64,000 nt of DNA, from assembly GCA_017553325.1 (NCBI GenBank), contig JAFZMH010000002.1, positions 1-64,000 on the forward strand, written 5' to 3'. Positions within the stretch are counted from its first letter, which is position 1. Each line of letters begins with the position of its first letter. The position numbers were made by a program, and so were the translations under genes. This DNA comes from Clostridia bacterium (GTDB lineage: Bacteria > Bacillota > Clostridia > Christensenellales > CAG-917). The notes under the pieces were generated by a model that saw only the letters and a list, made by a program, of their open reading frames with translations, made no database searches and was not told where the DNA came from. Positions 50,889 to 59,396 of this stretch are shown here, piece after piece.

Positions 50889-53441
50889 ATGTCTGACAAC
50901 AAAATTACACGCGACGTTTATAGGCAGTATGCCAAAAAGATTGTCAACGTTTTGGACGGCGAGGACTTTTATCAGCAATTCAAAAAACGCGTCGACAAGG
51001 GTGCAAGCGAAGTAAAACTCGCAAAAAAACGCCTTATTCAAGACATCTCCATCGACTGGATTGACACGATTGACGAGATTTTGCCAAACCTCGATACAAT
51101 CGTCCGTAACCCGAGAAAATTCATCGTTCAGGAAGAAGATATAGTCGACGTATCGCTGGCGAGAAGTATTTCGACGGAGTCCGTCAAATACCTCGCTCAG
51201 CACACCAATATGATTTCCAAGGTCGACAAGGACGGCAGCGTCACGCCGAGCAAGATCCTCAACATCACCAAGGAAGAATCCTTTGAAATTTACGAAAACC
51301 GCTTCATTTACACCTTACTTTTGAAGCTTAAAGACTTCGTCACGATGCGCTACGACAAGATCAAACGCGCTTCCGCGACGCAGGACGTTTTGGACCTCGA
51401 AATCGAGTCCCGTTTCAATTTGCCAAGCAAAAAAATCACTTATAGGACGGAATATCTCGCGCAACTTTCCTTCGACGAGGTTATGCGTCTCGACCCCGAT
51501 ACGCTCACAAAAATCGAGCGCGTCGCAAAGATTGACCGCATTATCACCGACTTCTTGTCCTCGTCGTTTGCAAAGTCTATGAGAAACTCCGCGCCCGTGC
51601 GCCCGCCTATTATGCGTACGAACGTCATTTTGAAGGAACCGAACTTCAAAAAAGCGCTCACGCTTTGGCAGTTTATCGAGACGTACAATGCCACGGCAGG
51701 TTTTTCCACGTCCGACGAAGTCGAAGAAATTCCGATTGAAAACGCCGATACCGAACGCCTGAGAAACATGGTCACCTTGAACACGATGTTGTTCGAGAGT
51801 ATTTACGACCAGTTCGAGACGGATATGGACATGGAGGACAAGGAGTTTGCGGACTTCTTGCGCGTCGGCGATATGGACTTCCAAAAGGACCAAATCAACC
51901 GCGACGAATACGCTCAAAAACTCGACAACGAGGTCAAGGACCAAGACGAAGAAGAGAAGGTCGAAGAGGTCAAGGCAACGGATAACCCCGAAGCCGAGAC
52001 GGAACTCGAACCTCCGCCGCCTCAAGAGAAGGAAAAGGAAGAGGTCGAAATCGAAAAAATCGTCGAAAAAGAGGTCGTCGTCGAAAAACTCGTCGAGGTG
52101 GAGAAGTTCAAAGAACTTCCGCCGAAAGATATGGACGATCAACCCGATCTCGAACCCGACGCCGACAAGTTCGACCAGCACTTGTTCGAGGTCAGAAAAC
52201 TCTTCAAGCGTCCTGACGGCGACAAGATCAAGCAGGAAGAGATCATCCGCGTCAAAGACGCTATCGACCGCTGCTTGACCGCATACAGACGCATAAAGCA
52301 GGAAGAACTCGAAGAACGCGACAGACAAGAACGTATCCGCAGAAGAAAACTCGACATCGAGAAGCGTGCGGCGGCGTTCAGAAAACAGCGCGACGCAATC
52401 ATAAGCGGCGAGATGAAGCCAGAAGACTCCGTCTACTTCGGCATAGACCCGTTTGCGGCTCAACGCGCCAAGATAGAGGAAGAGAGAAGACAGCGTGAGC
52501 GCGAAGAAGCGAAAAAGCTCCTCGTCAACAAGAACGAACGTCTCGACCTCGACAACCCGGACATCGAGGGCGTCAACAAAGAAATCGCCGCGATGGAAGA
52601 GGAGAACAAGAAGCGCAAGAAGAGAAACGCAAAGATTGACAAGAGCCTTGACAGACTCGACGCTATTATGCCTATCGAAGGCGAAGAAAATATGCGTTTC
52701 CCGAAGTATGCCGAACCCGAGGAAGAGGAGAAGAAAGCCCCCGAACAACCCGAGGTACAAGAGACTCCCGAAGAGCCGAAAGTCGAGAAACGTAAAACTC
52801 AAAGAAAGCAAAAAATTCGTATATCTAAACCGGAATCCGACGTCGATCCGTGGGCTACGAACAAGGAGTCGACGGTGTTCAAGGAGATCACTCCCATCGA
52901 CGAAAGCAAGGTTCAAGTCGGCGGCATAAATCTCCGTGGAGATTTAGGTCTCACCCCGTGGGGCGAGGGCAAGGTTTCCACGTCCAATCTCGCGGAAAAG
53001 AAGTCGCGCACAAAGGCGGAAAATAAGGATGCGGAAGCACCCCAAGAGGAGCAGGTTGAAAAGCCGAAGAAGCCGAGAAAACCGCGTACTCCAAAGCCGA
53101 AGCCACCCGTAGAAGTAGCGTCGAAAGAGGAAACCGCTCAAGAGCAGCCAAAGGTTGAAGATGTAAAACCCGAGGAGCCCAAGCAGGAAGAGCCGAAAGT
53201 CGAGGCTCCAAAGGAGCCTGAGAAGGCGCAAGAACCCGAAAAATCGGCGGAAGAGAAGCCCAAGAAACCGCGGAAGCCCCGTACGCCGAAGGCGGAGACG
53301 GCAGAACCGACGATTTCACCCACGACGGCAAATCAAAAATACTCCAAGCCTAGCGGCAAGAACAAAAACATAACCGCAGTCGACGAGAACAAAGTCCAAG
53401 TGGGCGGAATAAGCGGACTCGACGACCCGTGGAGTTTGTAA
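50889..53441 (+). CDS. Large McrB-partner-like protein with DUF2357-like region and repeat-bearing tail
   Basis: An 850-residue soluble protein. Residues about 80-310 resemble the DUF2357 region found with McrB-type ATPases: KILNITKEESFEIYENRFIY (ENRF near 136) and KALTLWQFIETY. I see no PD-(D/E)XK nuclease core after it. Residues 340-430 are very acidic. About 440-620 is a Lys/Arg/Glu coiled coil. The tail is Pro-Lys rich (KPRKPRTPK twice) and carries TPIDESKVQVGGI and TAVDENKVQVGGI, the second almost at the C-terminus (LDDPWSL end). It probably works with the ATPase upstream. The paired tail motifs look like binding peptides (inference). Confidence 0.62.
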   Translation: MSDNKITRDVYRQYAKKIVNVLDGEDFYQQFKKRVDKGASEVKLAKKRLIQDISIDWIDTIDEILPNLDTIVRNPRKFIVQEEDIVDVSLARSISTESVKYLAQHTNMISKVDKDGSVTPSKILNITKEESFEIYENRFIYTLLLKLKDFVTMRYDKIKRASATQDVLDLEIESRFNLPSKKITYRTEYLAQLSFDEVMRLDPDTLTKIERVAKIDRIITDFLSSSFAKSMRNSAPVRPPIMRTNVILKEPNFKKALTLWQFIETYNATAGFSTSDEVEEIPIENADTERLRNMVTLNTMLFESIYDQFETDMDMEDKEFADFLRVGDMDFQKDQINRDEYAQKLDNEVKDQDEEEKVEEVKATDNPEAETELEPPPPQEKEKEEVEIEKIVEKEVVVEKLVEVEKFKELPPKDMDDQPDLEPDADKFDQHLFEVRKLFKRPDGDKIKQEEIIRVKDAIDRCLTAYRRIKQEELEERDRQERIRRRKLDIEKRAAAFRKQRDAIISGEMKPEDSVYFGIDPFAAQRAKIEEERRQREREEAKKLLVNKNERLDLDNPDIEGVNKEIAAMEEENKKRKKRNAKIDKSLDRLDAIMPIEGEENMRFPKYAEPEEEEKKAPEQPEVQETPEEPKVEKRKTQRKQKIRISKPESDVDPWATNKESTVFKEITPIDESKVQVGGINLRGDLGLTPWGEGKVSTSNLAEKKSRTKAENKDAEAPQEEQVEKPKKPRKPRTPKPKPPVEVASKEETAQEQPKVEDVKPEEPKQEEPKVEAPKEPEKAQEPEKSAEEKPKKPRKPRTPKAETAEPTISPTTANQKYSKPSGKNKNITAVDENKVQVGGISGLDDPWSL

Positions 53442-53450
53442 GACGATAAC

Positions 53451-53473
53451 ATTGCGACACTTTGTGTCGCAAT
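53451..53473. repeat. Perfect 10-bp hairpin with TTT loop before sipW copy 2
   Basis: ATTGCGACAC-TTT-GTGTCGCAAT lies 9 bases after the preceding stop codon. It has no T-tract and belongs to the small-hairpin family. Confidence 0.65.
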
Positions 53474-53518
53474 TCTATTGAAAAGATTGATATATCCATT
53501 ATATTGAAAGTGCAAAAT

Positions 53519-54271
53519 ATGGCTGAAAAAACCAAGAAACCCGTGACCAAAGCAAAGAAGATTTACAATATCGTTTCCACGATTATTGTGGCTTTGGTAT
53601 TCGTCGTTTTGGTGGCTGTCGTCGCTATGATGCTCTCGCAAAGGCACAACGGCGAGGACAGCAAACTTTTCGGCTATTATATGTACGACGTCGTGACGGA
53701 CAGTATGACGCCGACAATCAAAGAGGGAAGCGTGATTCTCTCCAAGGAAGTCAAGGACGCGAACAGCGAATTGAAGGAAGGGGATATAATCACGTTCACC
53801 GCGCCGAGCGGAACGCTCGCAGGCTACAACGAGACGCATAGAATCGTCCGCATACAGCGAAAAGAGGACGGCACTATCGACTATATTATCACCGAAGGTG
53901 ATTATTACAACCCGGACAAAAATCCTAATGCACCCGAGCACAAAGAGGATGCTTGGAAACTAAAACCCGAAGCGGTCAAGGCAAAATACGTCAAAACCGC
54001 CAAATTCATCGGCGGTCTCCGCGAGTTTTTGTCCCACTGGTACGGCTACGTCGTGCTGATTGTTATTCCAATGTGCGTTGTTATGACGCTGTTTATAATC
54101 GGCTACGTCAGAGACAAAGCGGCGTATATCAAGCAGGAAGAGGAGAAAAAATCGGGAGAAAAGGCTCGCCTTGAAGGGTTGAGCGAAGAGGACAAAAAGC
54201 GTCTGCTTGACGAGTATCTGAAAAACTCTCCCGACGCGAGCGACAAGCAAGACGGCGGCGTCGAAAAATAA
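53519..54271 (+). CDS. SipW-type (ER-type) signal peptidase I, copy 2
   Basis: A 250-residue relative of the peptidase at 48022. TM1 lies at about 16-38. The serine motif is VTDSMTPTIKEGS (Ser62), with His107 in NETHRI and an Asp in EGDYYN (128). TM2 is at about 176-197. The cytosolic tail has EGLSEEDKKRLLDEYL (219-234), matching the tail motif of copy 1, then a short charged end. ATG 53519 was taken because the upstream in-frame codons overlap the hairpin; its ribosome-binding site is weak. It is last in the sipW-AAA-DUF2357-sipW run. Why two peptidases are kept is unknown; different substrates are possible. Confidence 0.85.
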   Translation: MAEKTKKPVTKAKKIYNIVSTIIVALVFVVLVAVVAMMLSQRHNGEDSKLFGYYMYDVVTDSMTPTIKEGSVILSKEVKDANSELKEGDIITFTAPSGTLAGYNETHRIVRIQRKEDGTIDYIITEGDYYNPDKNPNAPEHKEDAWKLKPEAVKAKYVKTAKFIGGLREFLSHWYGYVVLIVIPMCVVMTLFIIGYVRDKAAYIKQEEEKKSGEKARLEGLSEEDKKRLLDEYLKNSPDASDKQDGGVEK

Positions 54272-54311
54272 TAACTCGGAAAGAATTTTTTCATTCATCA
54301 AAAAAATTTTT

Positions 54312-54345
54312 AAAAAACGCGCAACACAATGCGTGTTTTTATTTT
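54312..54345 (+). terminator. Terminator after sipW copy 2
   Basis: AAAAAACGCGCA-loop-TGCGTGTTTTT, one G-U pair, flanked by A and T runs. It closes the accessory operon. The rest of the gap to 54435 holds no gene. Confidence 0.8.
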
Positions 54346-54435
54346 GTCTGAAAAACACGTTTTCGAGCAATCTAAACGGGCATTTTGCCTCGGTTTTGAG
54401 CGTTATATTTTTGTTTTTGCAAAGAATAAATCTTA

Positions 54436-54464
54436 TTGCGTTTTTTCGAATATTGTGATAAAAT
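54436..54464 (+). promoter_or_regulatory. Extended -10 promoter for comM-dprA
   Basis: TTGCGT, 17-bp spacer, TGA-TAAAAT. The leader is about 27 nt with an AAGGTG ribosome-binding site. Confidence 0.7.
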
Positions 54465-54497
54465 CAATTGATATTATAACTATAATAAGGTGAAACT

Positions 54498-56027
54498 ATG
54501 CTTGCGAAGGTAAAGAGCTATACGTTGGACGGGCTCGTCGGCTACGGCGTTGACGTCGAAGTCGACATAAACAACGGCTTGCCGGGATACGAACTTGTGG
54601 GACTTGCTTCAACCGCTACGAAAGAGAGCAAGGAGCGCGTGCGTTCCGCTATCAAAAACAGCGGCTATTTTTATCCTACCAAGCGACTCACCGTAAATCT
54701 CGCGCCCGCCGACACCAAGAAGGAAGGACCGTCCTTCGACCTTCCGATAGCGGTGGGAGTTTTGGCGGCGTCCGAGCAACTTGAGGGAAAGAGATACAAA
54801 GATTTCGTGTTCGTGGGAGAACTCTCCCTCGACGGCAAACTCCGTCACGTCAACGGAATTATGCCCATTCTCATCTCCGCGCTTCAAAACGGCGAAAAAC
54901 GTTTCATCATCTCGAAGGACAACGAGCGAGAGGCGAGTTATATAGACGGAATCGAGGTTTACGCCCTCGAAAATCTGAGAGAAGTCGTGGACTTTTTGCA
55001 GGGGGCGGAGAGGCAACCCGTTCAAACGTCGAGTTATCAATCTACCTGTCAAACGCACGGCTACGGCGTGGATTTTGCGGACGTAAAGGGGCAGGCGATT
55101 GCCAAGCGCGCGCTTGAAATAGCAGTTGCGGGCGGACACAACGTGCTTATGATAGGTCCTCCCGGCGCAGGCAAGACTATGCTTGCAAAGTGTATTCCGA
55201 CCATTATGCCAGAAATGACATTCGAGGAAGCCGTTGAGGTGACCAAAGTGCACAGCGTAGCGGGAATTCTCGACGGAAGCGTGGGCATAGTGACCACGAG
55301 ACCTTTCAGAACTCCGCACCACACGACGACGGTCCCCGCGCTCGTAGGCGGCGGAACGAAGGCGAAACCGGGAGAGGTCAGTCTCGCCAATCACGGCGTA
55401 CTGTTTCTCGACGAAATGCCGGAATATTCGCGCCACGCGCTTGAAACCTTGCGTCAACCTCTCGAGGACCGCAAAGTGACGGTGTCGAGAGTGTCGCAGA
55501 CGGTGGAATACCCCGCAAACTTTATGCTCGTCGCTTCAATGAACCCGTGTCCGTGCGGAAACTACGGCTCAAAGACGCAGATTTGCCGTTGCACGCCCGT
55601 GCAAATTCACAACTACGTCTCCAAACTCTCCGGTCCGCTTATGGACAGAATAGATTTGCAGATTGAAGTCGACAATATCACGTACGACGAGTTCAGGACG
55701 AAGGGGGAAGCGGAAACCTCCGCCGCGATAAAGGCGAGAATAAACGCCGTCAGAGAGATAGAGCGCAAACGCTTTGAAAAGGACGGCATATTGACGAACG
55801 CCGAGATGACTACGGCGCAAATCAACAAGTATTGCAAGATTGACAAGGACTCGGAGAGATTGCTTGCCAAGGCGTTCGAGAGACTCAACCTCTCCGCGCG
55901 CGGTACGACGCGAATTTTAAAGGTCGCTCGCACGATAGCGGACATGGAAGGCGCCGAGGACATCAGACCGCAACACATAGCCGAAGCGATTCAATATCGC
56001 GGACTTGACAGAAAATACGACAGATGA
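54498..56027 (+). CDS. comM: YifB/ComM family magnesium-chelatase-like AAA+ protein
   Basis: A 509-residue protein. The N-terminal Lon-protease-like S5 fold (about 1-165; VDVEVDINNGLPGYELVGLA) is followed by the MgCh-like AAA+ domain with Walker A GPPGAGKTM (near 220) and Walker B LFLDEMPEYSR, and a C-terminal helical domain. ComM is a helicase that aids branch migration in natural transformation in other bacteria. It overlaps dprA by four bases (ATGA), supporting a DNA-uptake link. A cysteine pair set (CPCGNYGSKTQICRC) is typical of the family. Confidence 0.94.
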   Translation: MLAKVKSYTLDGLVGYGVDVEVDINNGLPGYELVGLASTATKESKERVRSAIKNSGYFYPTKRLTVNLAPADTKKEGPSFDLPIAVGVLAASEQLEGKRYKDFVFVGELSLDGKLRHVNGIMPILISALQNGEKRFIISKDNEREASYIDGIEVYALENLREVVDFLQGAERQPVQTSSYQSTCQTHGYGVDFADVKGQAIAKRALEIAVAGGHNVLMIGPPGAGKTMLAKCIPTIMPEMTFEEAVEVTKVHSVAGILDGSVGIVTTRPFRTPHHTTTVPALVGGGTKAKPGEVSLANHGVLFLDEMPEYSRHALETLRQPLEDRKVTVSRVSQTVEYPANFMLVASMNPCPCGNYGSKTQICRCTPVQIHNYVSKLSGPLMDRIDLQIEVDNITYDEFRTKGEAETSAAIKARINAVREIERKRFEKDGILTNAEMTTAQINKYCKIDKDSERLLAKAFERLNLSARGTTRILKVARTIADMEGAEDIRPQHIAEAIQYRGLDRKYDR

Positions 56028-57100
56028 GAACTTTCGAGGACAAAATTTTGCTTGCGCTCGCGTGCGTAAAAGAGCTCTGCTTGAAAAAGAAGACGAGCCT
56101 TTTGGAGTGCGTCGACGATGTGAACGAACTCGTTTCTGCGGCGGCGAGAGAGACCGTTTTCAAACTGCTCGGCGACGAAGCGGCGACGGAATTCTTTGAA
56201 AACCTCGCAAAAATAGACGATATTCAAAAGGAACTTGACGCTCACGAAATCGAATACGTGACCTATCTGGACGACGATTATCCCGAAAAACTCTTCGAAA
56301 TCTACGACAGACCGCAAGTGCTGTTTTTGAAGGGCAACAAACGTGCGCTCAAAGAGGACGCGATTGCCGTCGTTGGGACGAGAAAACCCACGCGCTACGG
56401 AGTGAAGATTGCGGACGCGTTTGCAAGAGAGTTCGCGCAAGCGGGTTTGGTCGTGGTCTCGGGCTTTGCGAGGGGCATAGACGCAACCGCGCACAAGGCT
56501 TGCGTCTCAAACGGACTCAAAACGATAGCGGTGTTTGCCTGTGGACTCGACGTATGTTATCCCGCGGAACATAGGGGACTTTTGGACGGAATATTGCAAA
56601 ACGACGGACTTTTGGTCAGCGAATATCCGCTCGGGTCAAAGCCGTTGCAGTATCATTTTCCGGAAAGAAACCGCATAATCAGCGGACTTGCAAGAGCGGT
56701 ATTTTTGCCCGAGGCGGCAAAGAACAGCGGTTCGCTCATCACGATGAGGCTTGCAATCGAACAGGGCAGGGAGATTTTCGTCACCCCCGGCAATATCTTT
56801 GAGGATGAGGCTGCGGGAAGCAACGAACTCTTGAAAGAGATGCCCCACGCGCTCACGTTCAGTCCCGACGACGTGCTCGACGCGTTGAGAGTAAATCGGG
56901 AAGTGCGCGAAAAGGAAGCCGTAGAACTAAGTATCGCGGAGACGCAGATAGTCGACGCGCTCCACGACAACGAACTGCATTTCGAAGAATTGCTTGAAAT
57001 CACGGGGCTCACAGTCGCGGAACTTACGAACACGCTCATAAATTTGGAACTCAACGGCATCGTTGAACAGACGAGCGGAAACTACTATATTTTGGCATAA
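56024..57100 (+). CDS. dprA: DNA-processing protein DprA
   Basis: A 358-residue Rossmann-fold protein that loads RecA on incoming single-stranded DNA. The N-terminal helical domain covers about 1-75. The core has AVVGTRKPTRYG, VVSGFARGIDATAHKA, YPAEHRGL and EYPLGSKPLQYHFPERNRIISGL. The C-terminal winged helix (about 295-358) is present. The start is coupled to comM. Repeat element copy 7 begins at its stop codon. Confidence 0.96.
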   Translation: MRTFEDKILLALACVKELCLKKKTSLLECVDDVNELVSAAARETVFKLLGDEAATEFFENLAKIDDIQKELDAHEIEYVTYLDDDYPEKLFEIYDRPQVLFLKGNKRALKEDAIAVVGTRKPTRYGVKIADAFAREFAQAGLVVVSGFARGIDATAHKACVSNGLKTIAVFACGLDVCYPAEHRGLLDGILQNDGLLVSEYPLGSKPLQYHFPERNRIISGLARAVFLPEAAKNSGSLITMRLAIEQGREIFVTPGNIFEDEAAGSNELLKEMPHALTFSPDDVLDALRVNREVREKEAVELSIAETQIVDALHDNELHFEELLEITGLTVAELTNTLINLELNGIVEQTSGNYYILA

Positions 57101-57220
57101 ACTGCACAGTTTGGCGACCAGCGTCGTCAACCTTTCGGGTGATCGCCGTCATGTACGCTTGTGTACATTTGGCGGTTCGCGTACGCGATTTCCTTGCATC
57201 TCATCCAACCCGAGCAGTTT
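57099..57220 (+). repeat. Intergenic inverted-end element, copy 7
   Basis: The left arm AAACTGCACAGTTTGG starts in the dprA stop codon. The right arm CCAACCCGAGCAGTTT ends at 57220. The inner hairpin is CATGTACGCTTGTGTACAT (about 57149-57167), preceded by GGCGACCAGC...GGTGATCGCC, and followed by TTTCCTTGCATCTCATCC. Confidence 0.65.
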
Positions 57221-57270
57221 GAAAAACATGGAATAAAGACAACACAGCGACATAGTCGCAAGGAGATAGA

Positions 57271-59394
57271 ATGAAACAACTGATAATCGTAGAATCACCG
57301 CACAAAGCGCAGACGATACAAAAGTATCTCGGCAACGAAGCGGTGGTAATGGCTTCAAAGGGGCACGTATGCGACCTTCCGCAGCGCAGTCTCGGTATCG
57401 ATATGGAAAACGGCTTTAAACCGCAATACGTCGTCACACCCGACAAGCAGTCGACAATCAAGCAACTGTCCGCTGCGGTGAAGAAGTACGACAAAGTGTA
57501 TCTTGCAACCGACCCCGACCGCGAAGGTGAAGCGATTTCTTGGCACCTGAAGAACACTTTGGGCGTCACGGGTGACAAAGTAAGAATAGAGTTCAACGAG
57601 ATTTCGCCAAAGGCGGTTCGAGAAGCCATGGCAAATCCGCGCGAGATAAATATGGATCTCGTCAATTCACAGCAAGCGAGACGAGTGCTTGACAGACTCG
57701 TCGGCTACAAGATTTCCCCGATACTTTCGCGAAAGCTCAAGCCGAGTTTGTCCGCGGGCAGAGTTCAGTCCGCCGCGCTCAAGATGATTGTGGACAGAGA
57801 GAAGGAGATACGCGATTTCAAGCCTGAAGAGTATTGGAATATCACTGCAAAACTCCTAAAAGACGGCGCAAAACCGACCAAAGCCAACTTTTTCAACGCG
57901 TCTTTGGCGGACAGCGACGGGACGAAAATCAAGATAACCAACGGCGACGACGCACAGAAAGTGGAAAACTTTATGCGCGGTTGCAACTATTTCGTCGACG
58001 ACGTAAAGCGCAGCGTCGCGGTGTCGAAACCGCAGCCGCCGTTTACGACCTCGACTATGCAACAAGAAGCCAGCCACAAACTCAATATGACGGCGGACAG
58101 GACGTCGAGAGTGGCGCAAATGCTCTACGAGGGCGTCAATATCGAGGGCGAAGGTCAACACGCGCTCATCACGTATATACGTACGGACAGCGTGCGCGTA
58201 TCGCCTGACTTCGCAAAACTCGCGCTCGGCTTTATAACCAACAATTACGGGCAAGAATACGCGCCGAAAGTCCCGAACGTCTACAAGACCAACGACAACG
58301 CGCAAGACGCGCACGAAGCGATTCGTCCGATTGATTTGAGACGCACTCCGAAGTCTTTGGAGGGCAGAATGGACAGAGACGCATTCAGGCTCTACAAACT
58401 CATTTACGAGCGTTTTATGGCGTCTCAGATGACTCCCGCGCAATACTACACGATGACCGTCCACATCAAGGGCGAACAGGCGGGCAAAAATCTCGGCTTC
58501 GTCGTCAAGGGCAAGAGTGTAAAATTCAAGGGTTTCACGGCAGTCTATTCCGCAACCGTCGAAAAGGATGACGACGACAAGGAACTCGACACGATGCCCA
58601 ACCTCGAAAAGGACGAGCATCTGAATCTCAATGACGTCGTGAGCGAGCAAAAGTTTACGAAACCGCCGTCAAGATACAACGACGCGACGCTCGTCAAGGC
58701 GCTTGAAGAAAACGGCATAGGCAGACCGTCGACCTACGCGTCGATAATCTCCGTCATCGCCAAGCGCGAATATACGGAAAAACAGCAAAAGGCAATCGTC
58801 CCGACCAAGCTCGGCGAGGCGGTTTGCGACTATATGGAAAAGAACTTTCCGGACATTATGAACCTGAGTTTCACCGCTCGTATGGAGGGTGCGCTCGACA
58901 AGGTTGCGGACGGGGAGGAAGAATGGCAGGAACTAATCGGCGCGTTTTATCCGCGCTTCGAGAAGTTTTTGGAGCGCGCGGCGAAGCAGGTCGGCGGAAG
59001 CATCATCCCGCCCGAGCAGACCAACGTCAAGTGCGACAAGTGCGGGGCGAATATGGTTATGCGCGTCGGCAAATACGGTCCCTTCCTTGCGTGCCCGAAT
59101 TATCCCACCTGCAAGAACATCAAAAAGGTGGTCGAAGTCGTCGCCAAGTGCCCGAAATGCGGCGGAGACATCGGCAAACGCACTTCCAAGAACGGCAAAA
59201 CCTTCTTTGGATGCGCCAACTACCCGAAGTGCGACTTCATAAGCTGGGACTTGCCCGCGCCGTACTTCTGTCCCGAATGCGGCAACGTGATGAAAGTCGT
59301 CAAGCGCGAGGACAAGACCTACTACGTGTGCACGAGCGGAAAGTGCAAGCACAGGGAACTCGTCAAGGTTGACGTTCCCGAAAAACTCGACTGA
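57271..59394 (+). CDS. topA: DNA topoisomerase I
   Basis: A 707-residue type IA topoisomerase relaxing negative supercoils. The TOPRIM domain has IIVESPHKAQTI and ATDPDREGEAISWHL. The catalytic Tyr is in ALITYIRTDSVRVS. Three C-terminal zinc ribbons follow (CDKCGANM...CPNYPTC, CPKCGGDI...CANYPKC, CPECGNVM...CTSGKC). The length is normal for Bacillota. AAGGAGA precedes the ATG. trmFO follows two bases after its stop. Confidence 0.97.
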   Translation: MKQLIIVESPHKAQTIQKYLGNEAVVMASKGHVCDLPQRSLGIDMENGFKPQYVVTPDKQSTIKQLSAAVKKYDKVYLATDPDREGEAISWHLKNTLGVTGDKVRIEFNEISPKAVREAMANPREINMDLVNSQQARRVLDRLVGYKISPILSRKLKPSLSAGRVQSAALKMIVDREKEIRDFKPEEYWNITAKLLKDGAKPTKANFFNASLADSDGTKIKITNGDDAQKVENFMRGCNYFVDDVKRSVAVSKPQPPFTTSTMQQEASHKLNMTADRTSRVAQMLYEGVNIEGEGQHALITYIRTDSVRVSPDFAKLALGFITNNYGQEYAPKVPNVYKTNDNAQDAHEAIRPIDLRRTPKSLEGRMDRDAFRLYKLIYERFMASQMTPAQYYTMTVHIKGEQAGKNLGFVVKGKSVKFKGFTAVYSATVEKDDDDKELDTMPNLEKDEHLNLNDVVSEQKFTKPPSRYNDATLVKALEENGIGRPSTYASIISVIAKREYTEKQQKAIVPTKLGEAVCDYMEKNFPDIMNLSFTARMEGALDKVADGEEEWQELIGAFYPRFEKFLERAAKQVGGSIIPPEQTNVKCDKCGANMVMRVGKYGPFLACPNYPTCKNIKKVVEVVAKCPKCGGDIGKRTSKNGKTFFGCANYPKCDFISWDLPAPYFCPECGNVMKVVKREDKTYYVCTSGKCKHRELVKVDVPEKLD

Positions 59395-59396
59395 TT

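Noticed and set aside
51315..52916. Long open frame (533 codons) on the - strand across the 850-residue gene
   Set aside because: It is the complement of an acidic and Lys-rich coding region, which yields Leu/Phe/Val-rich antisense frames. No start signal or domain.
49139..53441. McrBC-type restriction system
   Set aside because: The ATPase is McrB-like, but it is membrane-anchored and the partner shows no nuclease motif. The pair is embedded among signal-peptidase and fibre genes. A defence role is not excluded but is not the best reading.
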